Shown one piece after another: positions 27,941 through 38,100 of a stretch of DNA of 64,000 bases. The notes under the pieces were generated by a model that saw only the letters and a list, made by a program, of their open reading frames with translations, had not been told where the DNA came from and searched no databases. How positions within the stretch are numbered: position 1 is the stretch's first letter; each line of letters begins with the position of its first letter. The stretch comes from Nakamurella deserti. GTDB lineage: Bacteria; Actinomycetota; Actinomycetes; Mycobacteriales; Nakamurellaceae. Made by a program: the position numbers and the translations under genes. The stretch covers positions 248,001-312,000 of the forward strand of contig NZ_QCXS01000002.1 in the NCBI RefSeq assembly GCF_003260015.1, written 5' to 3'.

Positions 27941-28176
27941 CCGGCGGGTGCCTCGCCGTCACGTGTCGCACCGTGGCGCAGCGACGACCGCCGCCCGGCG
28001 ACGGCACCCACCGCGCGCCCTCCGCCGTGCACATCACCCACGGCCGGGTGCACCGGCACCCGTCAGGGTCCGCCTCGCACCGGCCTCGGTGCACGGTCGG
28101 TGACGCCCGGTCCCCGGCGGACTGATGCCCACCCCGTACCGCTGTCTGTGACTTCTCGTCTACCTACGGTGAGCGG

Positions 28177-29172
28177 GTGTCTTCCGTCGCGCTCAGTCCC
28201 CGCCGTGCCGTCGCGTTTCTGATCGTGCTGATCGCGCTGTCCGCCACTGCGGTGCTGTCCGGATCGCAGAGCGCCACCGCGAGTCCGCAGCGGCCTGGAG
28301 ACCTCGCTGCCCCGAGCCCGTTGGCCTTCGGCGTCAGCACCTGGGGCGGCCCGCTCGACACCGCGGGCATGGCCGAGGTCGCGCGACTCGCGGGGGAGAC
28401 CCCGACCCTCGAGCTGTTCTACGAGGACTTCGAGCAACCGGTTCCGCTGGCCAAGCTCGACGCCGTCCGGTCCCGCGGGGCGACGCCCGTCATCACCTGG
28501 GAGCCATGGCAGTGGGGCGGCGGGCCGGTGCAGCCCGCCTACGCGCTGGACCGCATCGCCGACGGCACCTACGACGCCCACATCGCCGACTGGGCTCGCG
28601 GACTGCAGGCGTGGGGTCACCCGCTGACGCTGCGCTTCGCGCACGAGATGAACGGCGACTGGTACCCGTGGGCGGCCGGCGTCAGCGGCAACACGGCCGC
28701 CGATTACGTCGCCGCCTGGCGCCACGTGCACGACCTGTTCACCGCCGCCGACGCCACCAACGTCACCTGGCTGTGGAGCCCGAACACGCCCTACGACGGG
28801 TCCGCGCCGATGGCCGACTTCTACCCCGGGGCCGCCTACGTCGACACCGTCGGCCTGGACGGCTACAACTGGGGCGGCACCACCGCCTGGAACCCGTGGA
28901 TCGAGCCGCGGGCGCTGTTCGCGAACGGCCTCACGCAGCTACGGGCGCTGGCCCCGGGGAAGCCGATCCTCATCGCCGAGACCGGGTCAGCCGACGCCGG
29001 CGGCGACAAAGCGCGCTGGATCGGTCGTCTCGTGCGCTACCTCGACGCGCAGCCCGACGTCACCGGCTTCGTCTGGTTCGACCACGTCAAGGAGACCGAC
29101 TGGCGGTTCCACAGCACGCCGCGCACCACCGCGGCCTTCGCCGCCGCCCTCGACCGCCGCGTCGCGGGCTGA
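28177..29172 (+). CDS. Secreted glycoside hydrolase family 26 protein (beta-mannanase-like)
   Basis: A 331-residue exported glycosidase. A signal peptide (basic Arg-Arg, then AVAFLIVLIALSATAVL) precedes the barrel. The acid/base Glu lies in RFAHEMNGDWYPW (about 156) and the nucleophile Glu in ILIAETGSAD (about 268), both as in GH26; WLWSPN and FVWFDHVKETDWR are further family features. GH26 enzymes cleave beta-1,4-mannan or related glucans. GTG 28177 fits the signal peptide and has GGTGAG upstream. It stands near a GT2 synthase and a second GH26 protein, so it may trim the polysaccharide made next door rather than digest food. Confidence 0.88.
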   Translation: MSSVALSPRRAVAFLIVLIALSATAVLSGSQSATASPQRPGDLAAPSPLAFGVSTWGGPLDTAGMAEVARLAGETPTLELFYEDFEQPVPLAKLDAVRSRGATPVITWEPWQWGGGPVQPAYALDRIADGTYDAHIADWARGLQAWGHPLTLRFAHEMNGDWYPWAAGVSGNTAADYVAAWRHVHDLFTAADATNVTWLWSPNTPYDGSAPMADFYPGAAYVDTVGLDGYNWGGTTAWNPWIEPRALFANGLTQLRALAPGKPILIAETGSADAGGDKARWIGRLVRYLDAQPDVTGFVWFDHVKETDWRFHSTPRTTAAFAAALDRRVAG

Positions 29173-29280
29173 CCCGGACACCCGGGCGGCCCGCTACCGC
29201 ATGCACAGCATCGATGACCGAATTCAGTGGGTGTCCGGTCGGCGGAGGGCTTGATCCGCTGCATCGCCGGTTGGCTCGGA

Positions 29281-29640
29281 CCCGGCCGGCTCACGACAGC
29301 ACCCACAGCATCGACGGCCGGGTGTCGTGCGGGTTCCGGCCGGTGAGCCGGGGGCGGTCGATAAAGGACCAGGACCGCCGCGCCGCGGGCTGACCTTGAC
29401 GCCGGCCGGCTCACGACAGCACCCACAGCATCGACGGCCGGGTGTCGTGCGGGTTCCGGCCTGTGAGGCGGGGGTGGTAGATGCAGGACCAGCACCGCCG
29501 CGTCCCGGGCTGACCCTGACGCCGGCCGGCCCGCGACAGCACCCACATCATCGACAGCCGGACGTCGTGCGGGTTCCGGCCGGTGAGCCGGGGGCGGTCG
29601 ATGCAGGACCAGGACCGCCGCGCTGCTGCCTGACCCGGAC
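29281..29640. repeat. Three tandem 120-bp repeats plus degenerate flanking copies
   Basis: Three units with an exact 120-bp period (29,281, 29,401 and 29,521) share most bases; more diverged partial copies lie at 29,161-29,280 and after 29,641. The unit contains sequence resembling the 3' end of the GH26 gene (CCGCCGCG-CGCGGGCTGACC). This fills the 29,173-29,718 gap. Frames on both strands stay open because 120 is a multiple of three; none has a start site or known domain. Confidence 0.88.
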
Positions 29641-29718
29641 ACCGGCCCGCAACGCTCATCCCCGGAAACGCCGACGACCGGGCACCCATCGGGCATCCGG
29701 TCGTCGGGACAGGAAAGG

Positions 29719-31536
29719 TCAGCGCACCGCGTCGACCGCGGGCGTCCCCAGCAGTGCGTCCGTGCCGCAATCCCCGGCCACGCTGATCGAGGGAACGGAC
29801 GACCCGACCGCCCGGGCGGCCCGCCGTCCGGCCAGCACGGTCCGGCCGTGCAGCAGGATCGGCGCGGAGCACGTCACCGCGGTGACCACCAGCCAGAAGA
29901 CCAGCGTCGGGTAGCTACCGCCGACCCCGAAGCCCAGGGTGGCGACGAGCAGGGCCGCGGAGGTCCCCAGCCAGAACAGGTGCGGCCGGAAGGTGGCCAG
30001 CGTGTCGCCACTGGTCAGCTTGCCCTTCGCGGTCACGGCGTAGGCCAGCGGCCGCCGGGTCAGGAACTGGAACGCCGCCGCCACGTAGACCGGGGCACAC
30101 ACCAGCATCAGCCCGAGACCGGCCATGCCCCATTCCTTGCGCTCGTGGGTGTCGAGGTTGAAGCGGCGCAGCCAGAAGAACGTCCCCAGGCTGGTCCCCA
30201 TCGACAGCGCCCACAGCACCAGCCACTCACCGACCGGCAACCGCACCGCGGACCCGCCGAGCAGGTACAGCGCGGTCAGCAGGTTGCCCAGCACCCAGGA
30301 CACCGCGACCGACGGGTAGAACATCTGCAGCAGCGAGAACGACAGTCGCTGAGCGGGTTTCATGTCACCGAAGATCTTCGGCGAGTGCTTGACCATGATC
30401 TCCCAGATGCCGTACGCCCACCGCTTCTGCTGGCTGAAGTAGTCGGTGTAGGAGGTGGGGCCTTCGCCGACGGCGAGGATGTCGGGCGTGTAGACGCCCT
30501 TGAAGCGGTTGCCCGTCCGCGGGTTGACGGTGGCGTACATGGCCATCGAGGTGAGGTGGTCCTCGATGATCGAGTCCTGGTAGCCGCCGATGGTCTTGAA
30601 CGCCGACGGCCGGTACAGGTGGTTGGTGCCGATCAGCAGCGGCGCCTCCATGCCGTTGCCGCCGCGCTGGATGATGCCGTGGAAGACGTACGCCTGGATG
30701 GCCGAGCCCTTGGCGATCCAGTTCTCCTCGAGGTTGCCGTAGACCTGCGGGGCGACGACGAAGCCCACGTCGGAGTCGCGGAAGTAGCCGAGGCTGCGCT
30801 CGAGGAAGTCCGGCGTCGGGACGTGGTCGGGATCCATCTGGGCCACCACGTCGTAGTCGGCCTCGTGGGAGTCGCGCCAGGCGTTGTGGTTACCGGCCTT
30901 GGTCTTCGCCTTGAACTCGCCGCCGGGGGTGTTGTACGCGGCGATGCCCTTGCGCGAGAAGTGATGGACGCCGATGGCTGCACACGCGGCCGCGACGGCC
31001 GGGTCCCCGCCCTCGTCGAGCAGCCAGACGTCGACCTGCCCGTCGTAGCGCACGTCCTTCATCGCCGTGAGGGTCTCGAGGATCATCTCGAGCGGTTCCT
31101 TGTTGGGGACGATGGTGGTGAGCAGTGCGACCCGCATGCCGGTCTCGGGCCGCAGTGGGACCGGGTCCTTCGCGCGGGTGGAGAACAGCCACAGCGCCGC
31201 GCCCTGCGCCATCCGGATCACCTCGATCCCCACCATCAGCACCACGCCGACCACCGACGTCGCGAACAGCCATCCGCCGGCCTGCGACAGCAACGGCAGG
31301 TGGCTCGGCCACACGAGCCATCCGATGAACGTCAGACCGGTCAACACCTGAGCCGCGATCAACCCGAGCAGCGTCTTCTTCTGCCGGGCCGAGAAGACGT
31401 CGGTGTACCGGACGGTGGACCCGGACCGGAGCGGGCCGGTGATGGTGCTGGTGCCCTGGTACGGGCCGGGCGTGGACGGGCGGCGGTCGGGGCCGCTCGA
31501 CGACGGTGCGGTGGTGGGGTCGGACAGGAGCGTCAT
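29719..31536 (-). CDS. Membrane glycosyltransferase family 2, cellulose/mannan-synthase-like
   Basis: A processive-type GT2 of about 605 residues. Two N-terminal membrane helices (about 50-110) precede the catalytic domain: WLLDEGGDP (about 173), MDPDHVPTPD (DxD, about 232), IIEDHLTS (about 328) and QQKRWAYG (QxxRW, about 370), the set diagnostic of cellulose, curdlan and mannan synthases. Five C-terminal helices form the translocation channel. No PilZ domain is visible, so direct c-di-GMP control is not indicated. ATG 31536 is chosen; GTG 31554 is possible and the frame extends to 31926. Flanking GH26 genes suggest a beta-mannan-like or mixed-linkage product. Confidence 0.88.
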   Translation of the reverse strand: MTLLSDPTTAPSSSGPDRRPSTPGPYQGTSTITGPLRSGSTVRYTDVFSARQKKTLLGLIAAQVLTGLTFIGWLVWPSHLPLLSQAGGWLFATSVVGVVLMVGIEVIRMAQGAALWLFSTRAKDPVPLRPETGMRVALLTTIVPNKEPLEMILETLTAMKDVRYDGQVDVWLLDEGGDPAVAAACAAIGVHHFSRKGIAAYNTPGGEFKAKTKAGNHNAWRDSHEADYDVVAQMDPDHVPTPDFLERSLGYFRDSDVGFVVAPQVYGNLEENWIAKGSAIQAYVFHGIIQRGGNGMEAPLLIGTNHLYRPSAFKTIGGYQDSIIEDHLTSMAMYATVNPRTGNRFKGVYTPDILAVGEGPTSYTDYFSQQKRWAYGIWEIMVKHSPKIFGDMKPAQRLSFSLLQMFYPSVAVSWVLGNLLTALYLLGGSAVRLPVGEWLVLWALSMGTSLGTFFWLRRFNLDTHERKEWGMAGLGLMLVCAPVYVAAAFQFLTRRPLAYAVTAKGKLTSGDTLATFRPHLFWLGTSAALLVATLGFGVGGSYPTLVFWLVVTAVTCSAPILLHGRTVLAGRRAARAVGSSVPSISVAGDCGTDALLGTPAVDAVR

Positions 31537-31853
31537 GCTGTGCGGCGCCTTCACTCTTATGAGGTAGAGGTTCCGCGCGAATGCGGTCCTCGACACGGAC
31601 AGACGACACTGTAAGTAAGATCTGAATCGATTTTCAGGGCGATCTACCGCTCGAATCGGTGATTCACCGCACAGTCCTCTACCCAGAGTGATCAATGGAG
31701 TTGCCAAGGGGAGAAGCTGCCGGCGCGCTGAGGAAAACGCTGTGGCGTGCGGCACGATCGGGCGGGCTGATCGATGGACCGGACGTACCCCGTCCGGGAC
31801 AGGGCCGCGGCGACGCCCTCGGACCGAAGTCGGGAGCCGGCGACCCGAGGCGT
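31537..31853 (-). promoter_or_regulatory. AT-richer leader upstream of the GT2 gene
   Basis: About 317 bp lie between the GH26 lipoprotein stop and the GT2 start. The part 31,600-31,690 is distinctly AT richer than its surroundings and contains the small inverted repeat GAATC-ACC-GATTC. This is the likely promoter region of the synthase; no clear -35/-10 or riboswitch was recognised. Confidence 0.35.
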
Positions 31854-32849
31854 TCAGCTCGGGGGTGCGGGCGGTGCTGCGGGGCTGCTGGCGGGTGCCG
31901 GGCGGCGGTCGACGGCGTCCCGCCACGCCTGCACCGCCTCATCGCTGGAATCGAGCCGCCAGTCCCGCTGGGTGTCGCGCCGGTCGTCCTCGCTGAACCA
32001 GATGACGGCGGTCAGCCGGGGGAAGGCGCGGCTGCCGAACATGTCCCGGATCCAGTCGGCCTTGCCCGGTTCCGTCGTGCCGAACTCACAGAGCCAGATC
32101 TCCTTGCCGGGTGCCAGCCGGCTGATGCGCTCGTACGGGGCCTCGACGATCTCCTCGAAGCTCCGGTTCTCGCCGTCCCCCCGGCGCGGCTCCGCGTCGC
32201 CCCAGTCGTAGGCGTCGAAGCCGGCGATGTCGACGTAGTCGGTCCCGGGCCAGTAGTCCTCCAACCGGTTGCCGTCGACGTCGGGATCATCGGACTCGTT
32301 GGGTGACCACACGAACCGGGCGTTGCCGGCTCCGGCCAGCCGGAAGCGGTCGACGACGTGCCGCCAGGCGGCGACGAACTCGCCGGCGGTCGGGCCGCCC
32401 CCGCCGGCGGAGTACGACATCCAGGAGCCGTTCATCTCGTGACCGAAACGGAGGAAGACGGGGCGGCCGAAGGCCGCGACCTGACCGGCGAAGGTGTCCA
32501 GGTAGCCGTCCTGAGCGCCCGCGTTGATCTGCCGGACGAGGTCACCGTCGGGCTTCAGCGACAGCAGCAGGTCGTGGTCGACGCTGGTGCTGTTGCGGAA
32601 CTCGTCGAACTGCCGTCCCCAGGTGACGAAGGAGTGCACGATGTCCAGCCGGCCGAGGCGGCTCTCGAACGACGCCAGATCCTGCGGGGCGACCGGATCC
32701 AGGAACGGACGATCCTGCAGGTGGATGTACGCACCGACGCGGACCCGCTCGATCAGCGGGGGGCCGTCGGGTCCCGCGCAGCCGGTCAGGGTCAGCACGA
32801 CAGCGGCGGCCAGTACGGCGCGGATCCGGGCGGTGGCACCGTGTCTCAC
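31854..32849 (-). CDS. GH26-family lipoprotein glycosidase
   Basis: A 331-residue lipoprotein. The signal sequence ends in the lipobox LTLTGCAG, placing the enzyme on the outer face of the membrane. The GH26 acid/base Glu is in LRFGHEMNGSW (about 137) and the nucleophile Glu in IWLCEFGTTEPG (about 252). A Pro/Ala-rich tail closes the protein. GTG 32849 is chosen for its GGGAG and the short signal peptide; the frame runs to 32945. It lies between the GT2 synthase and the kinase on the same strand, like the membrane-anchored hydrolases that accompany bacterial cellulose or alginate synthases. Confidence 0.87.
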   Translation of the reverse strand: MRHGATARIRAVLAAAVVLTLTGCAGPDGPPLIERVRVGAYIHLQDRPFLDPVAPQDLASFESRLGRLDIVHSFVTWGRQFDEFRNSTSVDHDLLLSLKPDGDLVRQINAGAQDGYLDTFAGQVAAFGRPVFLRFGHEMNGSWMSYSAGGGGPTAGEFVAAWRHVVDRFRLAGAGNARFVWSPNESDDPDVDGNRLEDYWPGTDYVDIAGFDAYDWGDAEPRRGDGENRSFEEIVEAPYERISRLAPGKEIWLCEFGTTEPGKADWIRDMFGSRAFPRLTAVIWFSEDDRRDTQRDWRLDSSDEAVQAWRDAVDRRPAPASSPAAPPAPPS

Positions 32850-32970
32850 TGATCTCCCACGCAGCGCTCGACGGTCTGCGGTCCGAGCGTAGCCGGGCGG
32901 CCGGAATCTTCGGGGTCGGCGACCACGCACGTTCAGGGCCCACACGCCTGCGTGGGTGTCCTCCGGACGC

Positions 32971-34779
32971 TCAGGGGGATCGGCTGCTCAGGACTGTCGA
33001 GCTGTCGATCTTCAAGCTGTCATCGGCGCGGACCAGCGTGTACCGGGTCCGCTCCTCCGACACCTGGCCGTCGGCGAAGTAGTAGGTGACGGTGGCCTCC
33101 ACCGTGCCCGGGGGAGTCGCGTCGACGTCGGCGACCTCGACGCGGTCGATCCCGCCCCAGAAGTTGCCGTAGTTGGCGCGGTTGCGGGCGATACCGGTCT
33201 GGAAGCCTTCGGTCAGGCGTTCCCAGCCCTGATCGGTGTCCCCGGGCAGCCGGGAGTAGTAGTCGGTCACGAACCCGGCGAGCTCGTCGGCGGTGGGCGC
33301 ACCGGCCACCTCGGGCGACGACTCGGTGCTGGTCGACGACTCCGTGCTCACGGACGACTCCGTGCTCGTCGACGTCTCGGCGGTCGGCGCCGAGGAGGAC
33401 GGTGCCGAGGAGGACGGTGCCGGCGTCGACTCGACCGGCTCGCCGGCGTCGACCGGTGCGGTGGACTCGCCGACCTCCGCCGGAGACGGCTGGGACGTGT
33501 CCGACACCGGGGGTGGCGCCACCCCGCCCGACGGCTCCGACCCCGCCGTCGACGCGCTCGTTTCCACGGTCGAGGTGCCGGTCGTGGTCGTGGGGTCGGC
33601 GCCGTCCGCGGACCCGTCCCCCCTCGTCCGGGTCAGCACCAGGATGACCGCTCCGGCCACCAGCACCGCGACCAGTGCGGCGAGTGCCGGACGCAGCCAG
33701 CGGCGGTCCCGCGCGGCCGCCGGTCGGCGGGGAGCGCGGGTCGAGGACGCGGGTGCGGACAGCGGCAGCAGCGGCGACTCCACCGAGTCATCTGGGTCCG
33801 GTTCCGGCTCCGGGTGATCCGCCGGCGCCTCGCCCCGGACGAGGCCCTGCCACGGGCCGGGCGGCAGCGGCGCCGTCCCGGCCGGCCACTCCCGCACGGT
33901 CTGCGGCGGAAGCACCACCGTCGGCCCGTGCAGGAGCTCCGCTCCGGTGCTCCCGGCGGCCTGGCGGGCGGCCAGCATGCGGGCGACCTCGGCCATCGTC
34001 GGCCGCTCGCCCGGTTCGGGGGTCAGCATCGCCAGGAGCACCGGTGTCAACGAACCGCTGCGACGCGGCGGGATCATCTGCCCGGAGGCGACGCGGTGCA
34101 GGATCGCCATCGGGTTCGGGTCGGTACCGAACGGCGGCGTGCCCTCCAGCGCGGCGTACAGCGTCGCCCCGAACGAGAAGACGTCCGCCGGGAAGCCGGC
34201 CGCGCCACCGCGGGCCACCTCCGGGGCCAGGTACGACGGCGTGCCGGTGACCATGCCGGTGGCCGTCAGGTTCGCGTCGCCCACGGCGTGCGAGATCCCG
34301 AAGTCGGTGAGTTTGGCGGCGCCGTCCTCGGTGATCAGCACATTGCCGGGTTTGACGTCGCGGTGCACGATGCCGACCTCGTGCGCGGCCGCCAGCCCGG
34401 CCGCGAGTTCGGCGCCGAGCCGCAGCACGGTCGCCTCGGGCAGCACGCCGCGTTCCTGCAGAACGGCGTTGAGGCTGCGGGAGGGGACGTACTGCATGAT
34501 CAGGCACGGGCAGTCGTCGTGCTGGACGACGTCGTACAGCGTGACCACGTGCGGGTGGTGCAGCCGGGCGGTGATCCGGGCCTCGCGGATGAGGCGACGA
34601 CGGGCCATCTCGGCGTCCTCGGCGCTCACACCGGGCTGCGGCAGGAGCTGTTTGACCGCGACCCTGCGGTGCAGCAGCTCGTCCCAGGCCTCCCAGACCG
34701 ATCCCATTCCGCCGGCGGCGATCCGCTCGACCAGGCGGTACCGGCCGGCCATCAGGGTCCCGGGTGCGGTCATGAACAC
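32971..34779 (-). CDS. Transmembrane serine/threonine protein kinase
   Basis: A 602-residue PknB-like kinase. The cytosolic domain has the glycine loop IAAGGMGSVWEAWD, Lys in VAVKQ (about 43), HRDVKPGN (about 139), DFG (about 160) and APE. One membrane helix lies at about 364-386. The extracellular part is a Ser/Thr/Pro-rich stalk (about 390-490), then a roughly 100-residue folded domain (ADELAGFVTDYYSRLPG to the end) resembling NTF2-like sensor domains rather than PASTA repeats. ATG 34779 or 34773 can start. Nearby polysaccharide and adhesin genes make envelope targets plausible. Confidence 0.9.
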   Translation of the reverse strand: MFMTAPGTLMAGRYRLVERIAAGGMGSVWEAWDELLHRRVAVKQLLPQPGVSAEDAEMARRRLIREARITARLHHPHVVTLYDVVQHDDCPCLIMQYVPSRSLNAVLQERGVLPEATVLRLGAELAAGLAAAHEVGIVHRDVKPGNVLITEDGAAKLTDFGISHAVGDANLTATGMVTGTPSYLAPEVARGGAAGFPADVFSFGATLYAALEGTPPFGTDPNPMAILHRVASGQMIPPRRSGSLTPVLLAMLTPEPGERPTMAEVARMLAARQAAGSTGAELLHGPTVVLPPQTVREWPAGTAPLPPGPWQGLVRGEAPADHPEPEPDPDDSVESPLLPLSAPASSTRAPRRPAAARDRRWLRPALAALVAVLVAGAVILVLTRTRGDGSADGADPTTTTGTSTVETSASTAGSEPSGGVAPPPVSDTSQPSPAEVGESTAPVDAGEPVESTPAPSSSAPSSSAPTAETSTSTESSVSTESSTSTESSPEVAGAPTADELAGFVTDYYSRLPGDTDQGWERLTEGFQTGIARNRANYGNFWGGIDRVEVADVDATPPGTVEATVTYYFADGQVSEERTRYTLVRADDSLKIDSSTVLSSRSP

Positions 34780-35121
34780 CTTTCCACCGCACTCGTCGGG
34801 GTCACGTCGGTCATCGGTCGCATCGTCACAGGTGCCGGCGCGCGGCGACCAGTCGCGGCCGTGCCACAGACTCTCCTACCCGCGGGCCCTACGGGAGAAG
34901 CCGCGCCGCAGTCGCCCCGCCGCACCATCAGACCGGCGCCGGTGCGACCGATCGCGCTGCGACCGACGGTGCGACCGTTCGCGGTGCGACCGGGGTCACG
35001 CAGCCGGCGCCGTGACCGGGATCCGGCCGGATCGTTCTCTGGACAGAGTCGCCCCCGGGTGCCGCGGTCCCGCCGCCTGGGGGCTTCTTCGCGTCCGGGG
35101 CTCCCCGGCGGCTCCCCACAT
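34780..35121. other. GC-rich intergenic stretch with short direct repeats
   Basis: No gene was recognised between the kinase start and the adhesin terminator. Around 34,937-34,993 the octamer TGCGACCG recurs several times at close spacing. The kinase promoter should lie at the low-coordinate end. Confidence 0.4.
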
Positions 35122-35163
35122 ACGGACGACGGCCCGGACCTGGAGGTCCGAGCCGTCGTCCGT
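35122..35163. terminator. 42-bp near-perfect palindrome downstream of the adhesin gene
   Basis: ACGGACGACGGC-CGGACCT pairs with its complement across a GG centre, a 20-bp stem with a single mismatch or wobble. It lies 30 bp past the adhesin stop and probably terminates it, although there is no T-run. Confidence 0.7.
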
Positions 35164-35192
35164 CAGCACAAGGGGTCAGTGACCCCGTCCCG

Positions 35193-38100
35193 TCAGGTGT
35201 GGTCCCCGCGTCGGCGGCGCCCCACCAGGGCGAACCCGACGCCGACCACCAGCAGGCCGAGGCCACCGGTGAGCACCGCCGTCGTGTCGATCCCGGCGCC
35301 GGTGTAGGCCAGCGGGGTGACCGACGTCCGGGTGGTCGTCGTCGAGACGACAGCCGTGGTCGTCCGGGTGGTGGTGGCGGACGGCGTGCCGGCGGCCGGC
35401 GTGCTCGTGGTGGGGGTGGCGTCCACCGGGGTGGTTTCCACCGGGGTCGTCGGCTCCGGCGTGGTTCCCGCCGGCGTGGTGGGCGGTGTGGTGGTCGGCG
35501 CCGCCACCGTCAGCGCCTGGTCGAGCACCGACACGTTGCCCGCCGCGTCGGTGAAGCTCGCCTGCACGGTGTAGCTCCCCTCGGGCAGCTCCGACACCTC
35601 AACGCTCCAGCTGCCGTCGTCGGCCACGGTGGTGGTCAGCGTCCGTCCGCCGACGGTCACGACGACCGGGGATCCGGCCGGCGCGTCGGTGGTGCCGCTG
35701 ATGGTGAACGACGCGGTGCCGACCGTGACCGCGTCGCCGTCGTCGAACGCGGCCTGCGGGGCGACGGTGTCGATCGTCAGGGTCTGGGTCTGGGGTGCGC
35801 TCGCGTTGCCCGCCGGGTCGGTGACGACCACCGTCACCGGGTGGTCGCCGTCGTCGAGACCGGGCTCCGGGACGGTCACCGACCAGGTCCCGTCCGCGCC
35901 GACCGTGGCGGTGAGGACGAAGCCCTCGACGGTCACGGTGACGGTGGAGCCCGCGGGGGCGTCGGTGGTGCCGGAGATGACGGGGGTGGCGCTGTTGCCC
36001 AGTGGCGTCGCGCCACCGTCGATCTCGCCGGCGGGCGGCGTGGTGTCGACGGTGAGGACCTGGGTGGCGGTGCCGGTGTTCAGCGCCGCGTCGACGAAGC
36101 CCACGACGACGGTGTGCTCGCCCTCGCCCAGCTCGACCTCGAGGGTCAGCGCCCAGGTGCCGTCCTCGCGCACGACGGTCTCGAAGACGCCGTCGTCGAC
36201 GGCCACCAGGACGGTGCTGCCGACGGGTGCGTCGGTGGTGCCGGAGATGGTCGGCGTCGGCGAACCGGTCAGGGCCGGGCTGGTGACGGCGCCGACGGGG
36301 GCCGTGGTGTCCACCACGAGGGTGAGCTGCGCTTCGCTGGAGGTGTTGTCGGCCTCGTCGGTCACCGTGGCGCGGACGACGTACTCGCCGTCGTCGAGCG
36401 CCGGCAGCACGACACTCCAGGTGCCGCCGGCACTCACCGTGCCGCTCGCGACGGCGGTTCCGGCGGTCACCACGACCCGGCTGCCCGCCGGGGCGTCCGA
36501 GGTGCCGGTGAAGGTCGGGGTCTTCGTCGCCGAGACGACCGATCCGGCGACGTCGAACGACAGCGACGGAGCCTCGCGGTCGACCACCAGGGCCTGGGTG
36601 ACGGTGGTGGTGTTCCCGGCCGGGTCGGACACGGACACGGACACGGAGTGCTCGCCGTCCGTCAGCCCGGTCCCCTCGGTCCCCGGGGTCACGCTCCAGC
36701 GCTGGTCGTCGCCGACGACCGCGGCGTAGGGCACGCCGTCGACGGTGACCGTGACGGTGGTCCCCGCCGCGGCGTCGGTGGTGCCGCTCACGGTCGGCGT
36801 CGCGTCGTTGGTGGCGACGCGGCTGCCGCCCGTGACGGTGAGCAGCGGGGCGACCGTGTCGACGGTCAGCGTGCGGGTCACGGTGGTGACGTTCTCGACC
36901 TCGTCGAAGACGGTGGCCGAGATCTCGACGTCCCCGTCGGGCAGCGACTGCTCGGGGGTGACACTCCACGTTCCCGCGTCGGTGACCGTGGCGGTCAGCG
37001 GCGGGAGACTCCCGATCACCACGAGGACCGTGGTGCCGGCCGGCGCGTCGGTGGTGCCGGAGACGGTCGGGGTCGAGGTGGTGGCGAACGCCGGGGTGGG
37101 GCCGTCGATGGTCAGCGCCGGCGGGGTGGTGTCCACCGTGTAGCGCTGGGTGGCGGTGGCGACGTTGCCGACGGCGTCGGTGACCGACGCGCTGACGGTG
37201 TACCCGCCCTCGGGGAGCTCCACGGGGGTGACCGACCAGGTGCCGGCGTCCGTCACGGTGCCGGTCAGGGTCTGGCCGCCGACCGTCACGGTGACGATCG
37301 AACCGGCGGGTGCGTCGGAGGTGCCGGTGATCCGCTCGTCGCCGTGGTGGGTGCCGGCGGCCTCACCGCCGTCGATTCCCACACCCGGCGGCGTGAGATC
37401 GACGGTCAGCGACTGGGTGGCGGGCGTGGAGACGTTGAGCGCCTGGTCGACGGCGGTGGCCGACACGGTGTAGGTGCCTTCGGCCAGCGTGGCGGCCGTG
37501 ACCGACCAGGTCCCGCCGTCGACGACGGTCGCCGTGAGCGTCTGGTCGGCGACGGTGACCGTGACGGTCGAGCCGACCGGCGCGGTGGTGGTACCGGACA
37601 CCGTCGGCGTCGGGTCGTTGGTCGCGCGTTCCGGCGCGCCGTCGATCGTCACGGTGGGGGCGGTGGTGTCGACGACGATCGTCTGCTCCCCGGTGCCGGT
37701 CTTGCCCGCCACGGTGACCGAGGCGACCACCGGGTAGCTGCCCTCGCCGAGCGCGGTGGGCGTCACCGACCAGGCGCCGCCGGCCGCGACCGTGGTGCTC
37801 AGGGTCTGACCGCCGACGGTGACGGTCACGGTGGTGCCGGCGGGTGCGTCGGTGGTCCCGGTGACGGTCGGGGTGGTGTCGGCGGTCCAGACGGTGTCGC
37901 CGCCGGTGATGGTCACGACGGGTGCGGCGGTGAAGCCGCCGTCGGAGATCTTGGCGTCGAACGCGGCGATCGTGGTGGCGGTGCCGGCGGCGTCGGTCTC
38001 CAACGTCACGACCGGATCGGTGGGCGTGCTGAAGCTGTTGTGCGTGGCGCAGCAGTTGACCATGCCCGCGGTGATGCCGAGCCCGGCGCCGCGCGTCGTC

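Noticed and set aside
27705-28094. Minus-strand frame with four GVKRP repeats
   Set aside because: It runs into tRNA-Val(CAC) and its terminator; the repeats are a DNA minisatellite readable in several frames.
29037-29696. Minus-strand repeat protein in the 120-bp array
   Set aside because: Frames are open because the period is divisible by three; no ribosome-binding site or domain, and it overlaps the GH26 gene.
29848-31614. 588-codon plus-strand frame opposite the GT2 gene
   Set aside because: Its composition is all Arg, Gly, His, Asp and Val; the minus strand carries every GT2 motif.
32956-35307. 783-codon plus-strand frame opposite the kinase
   Set aside because: GC-rich shadow; the kinase motifs are on the minus strand.
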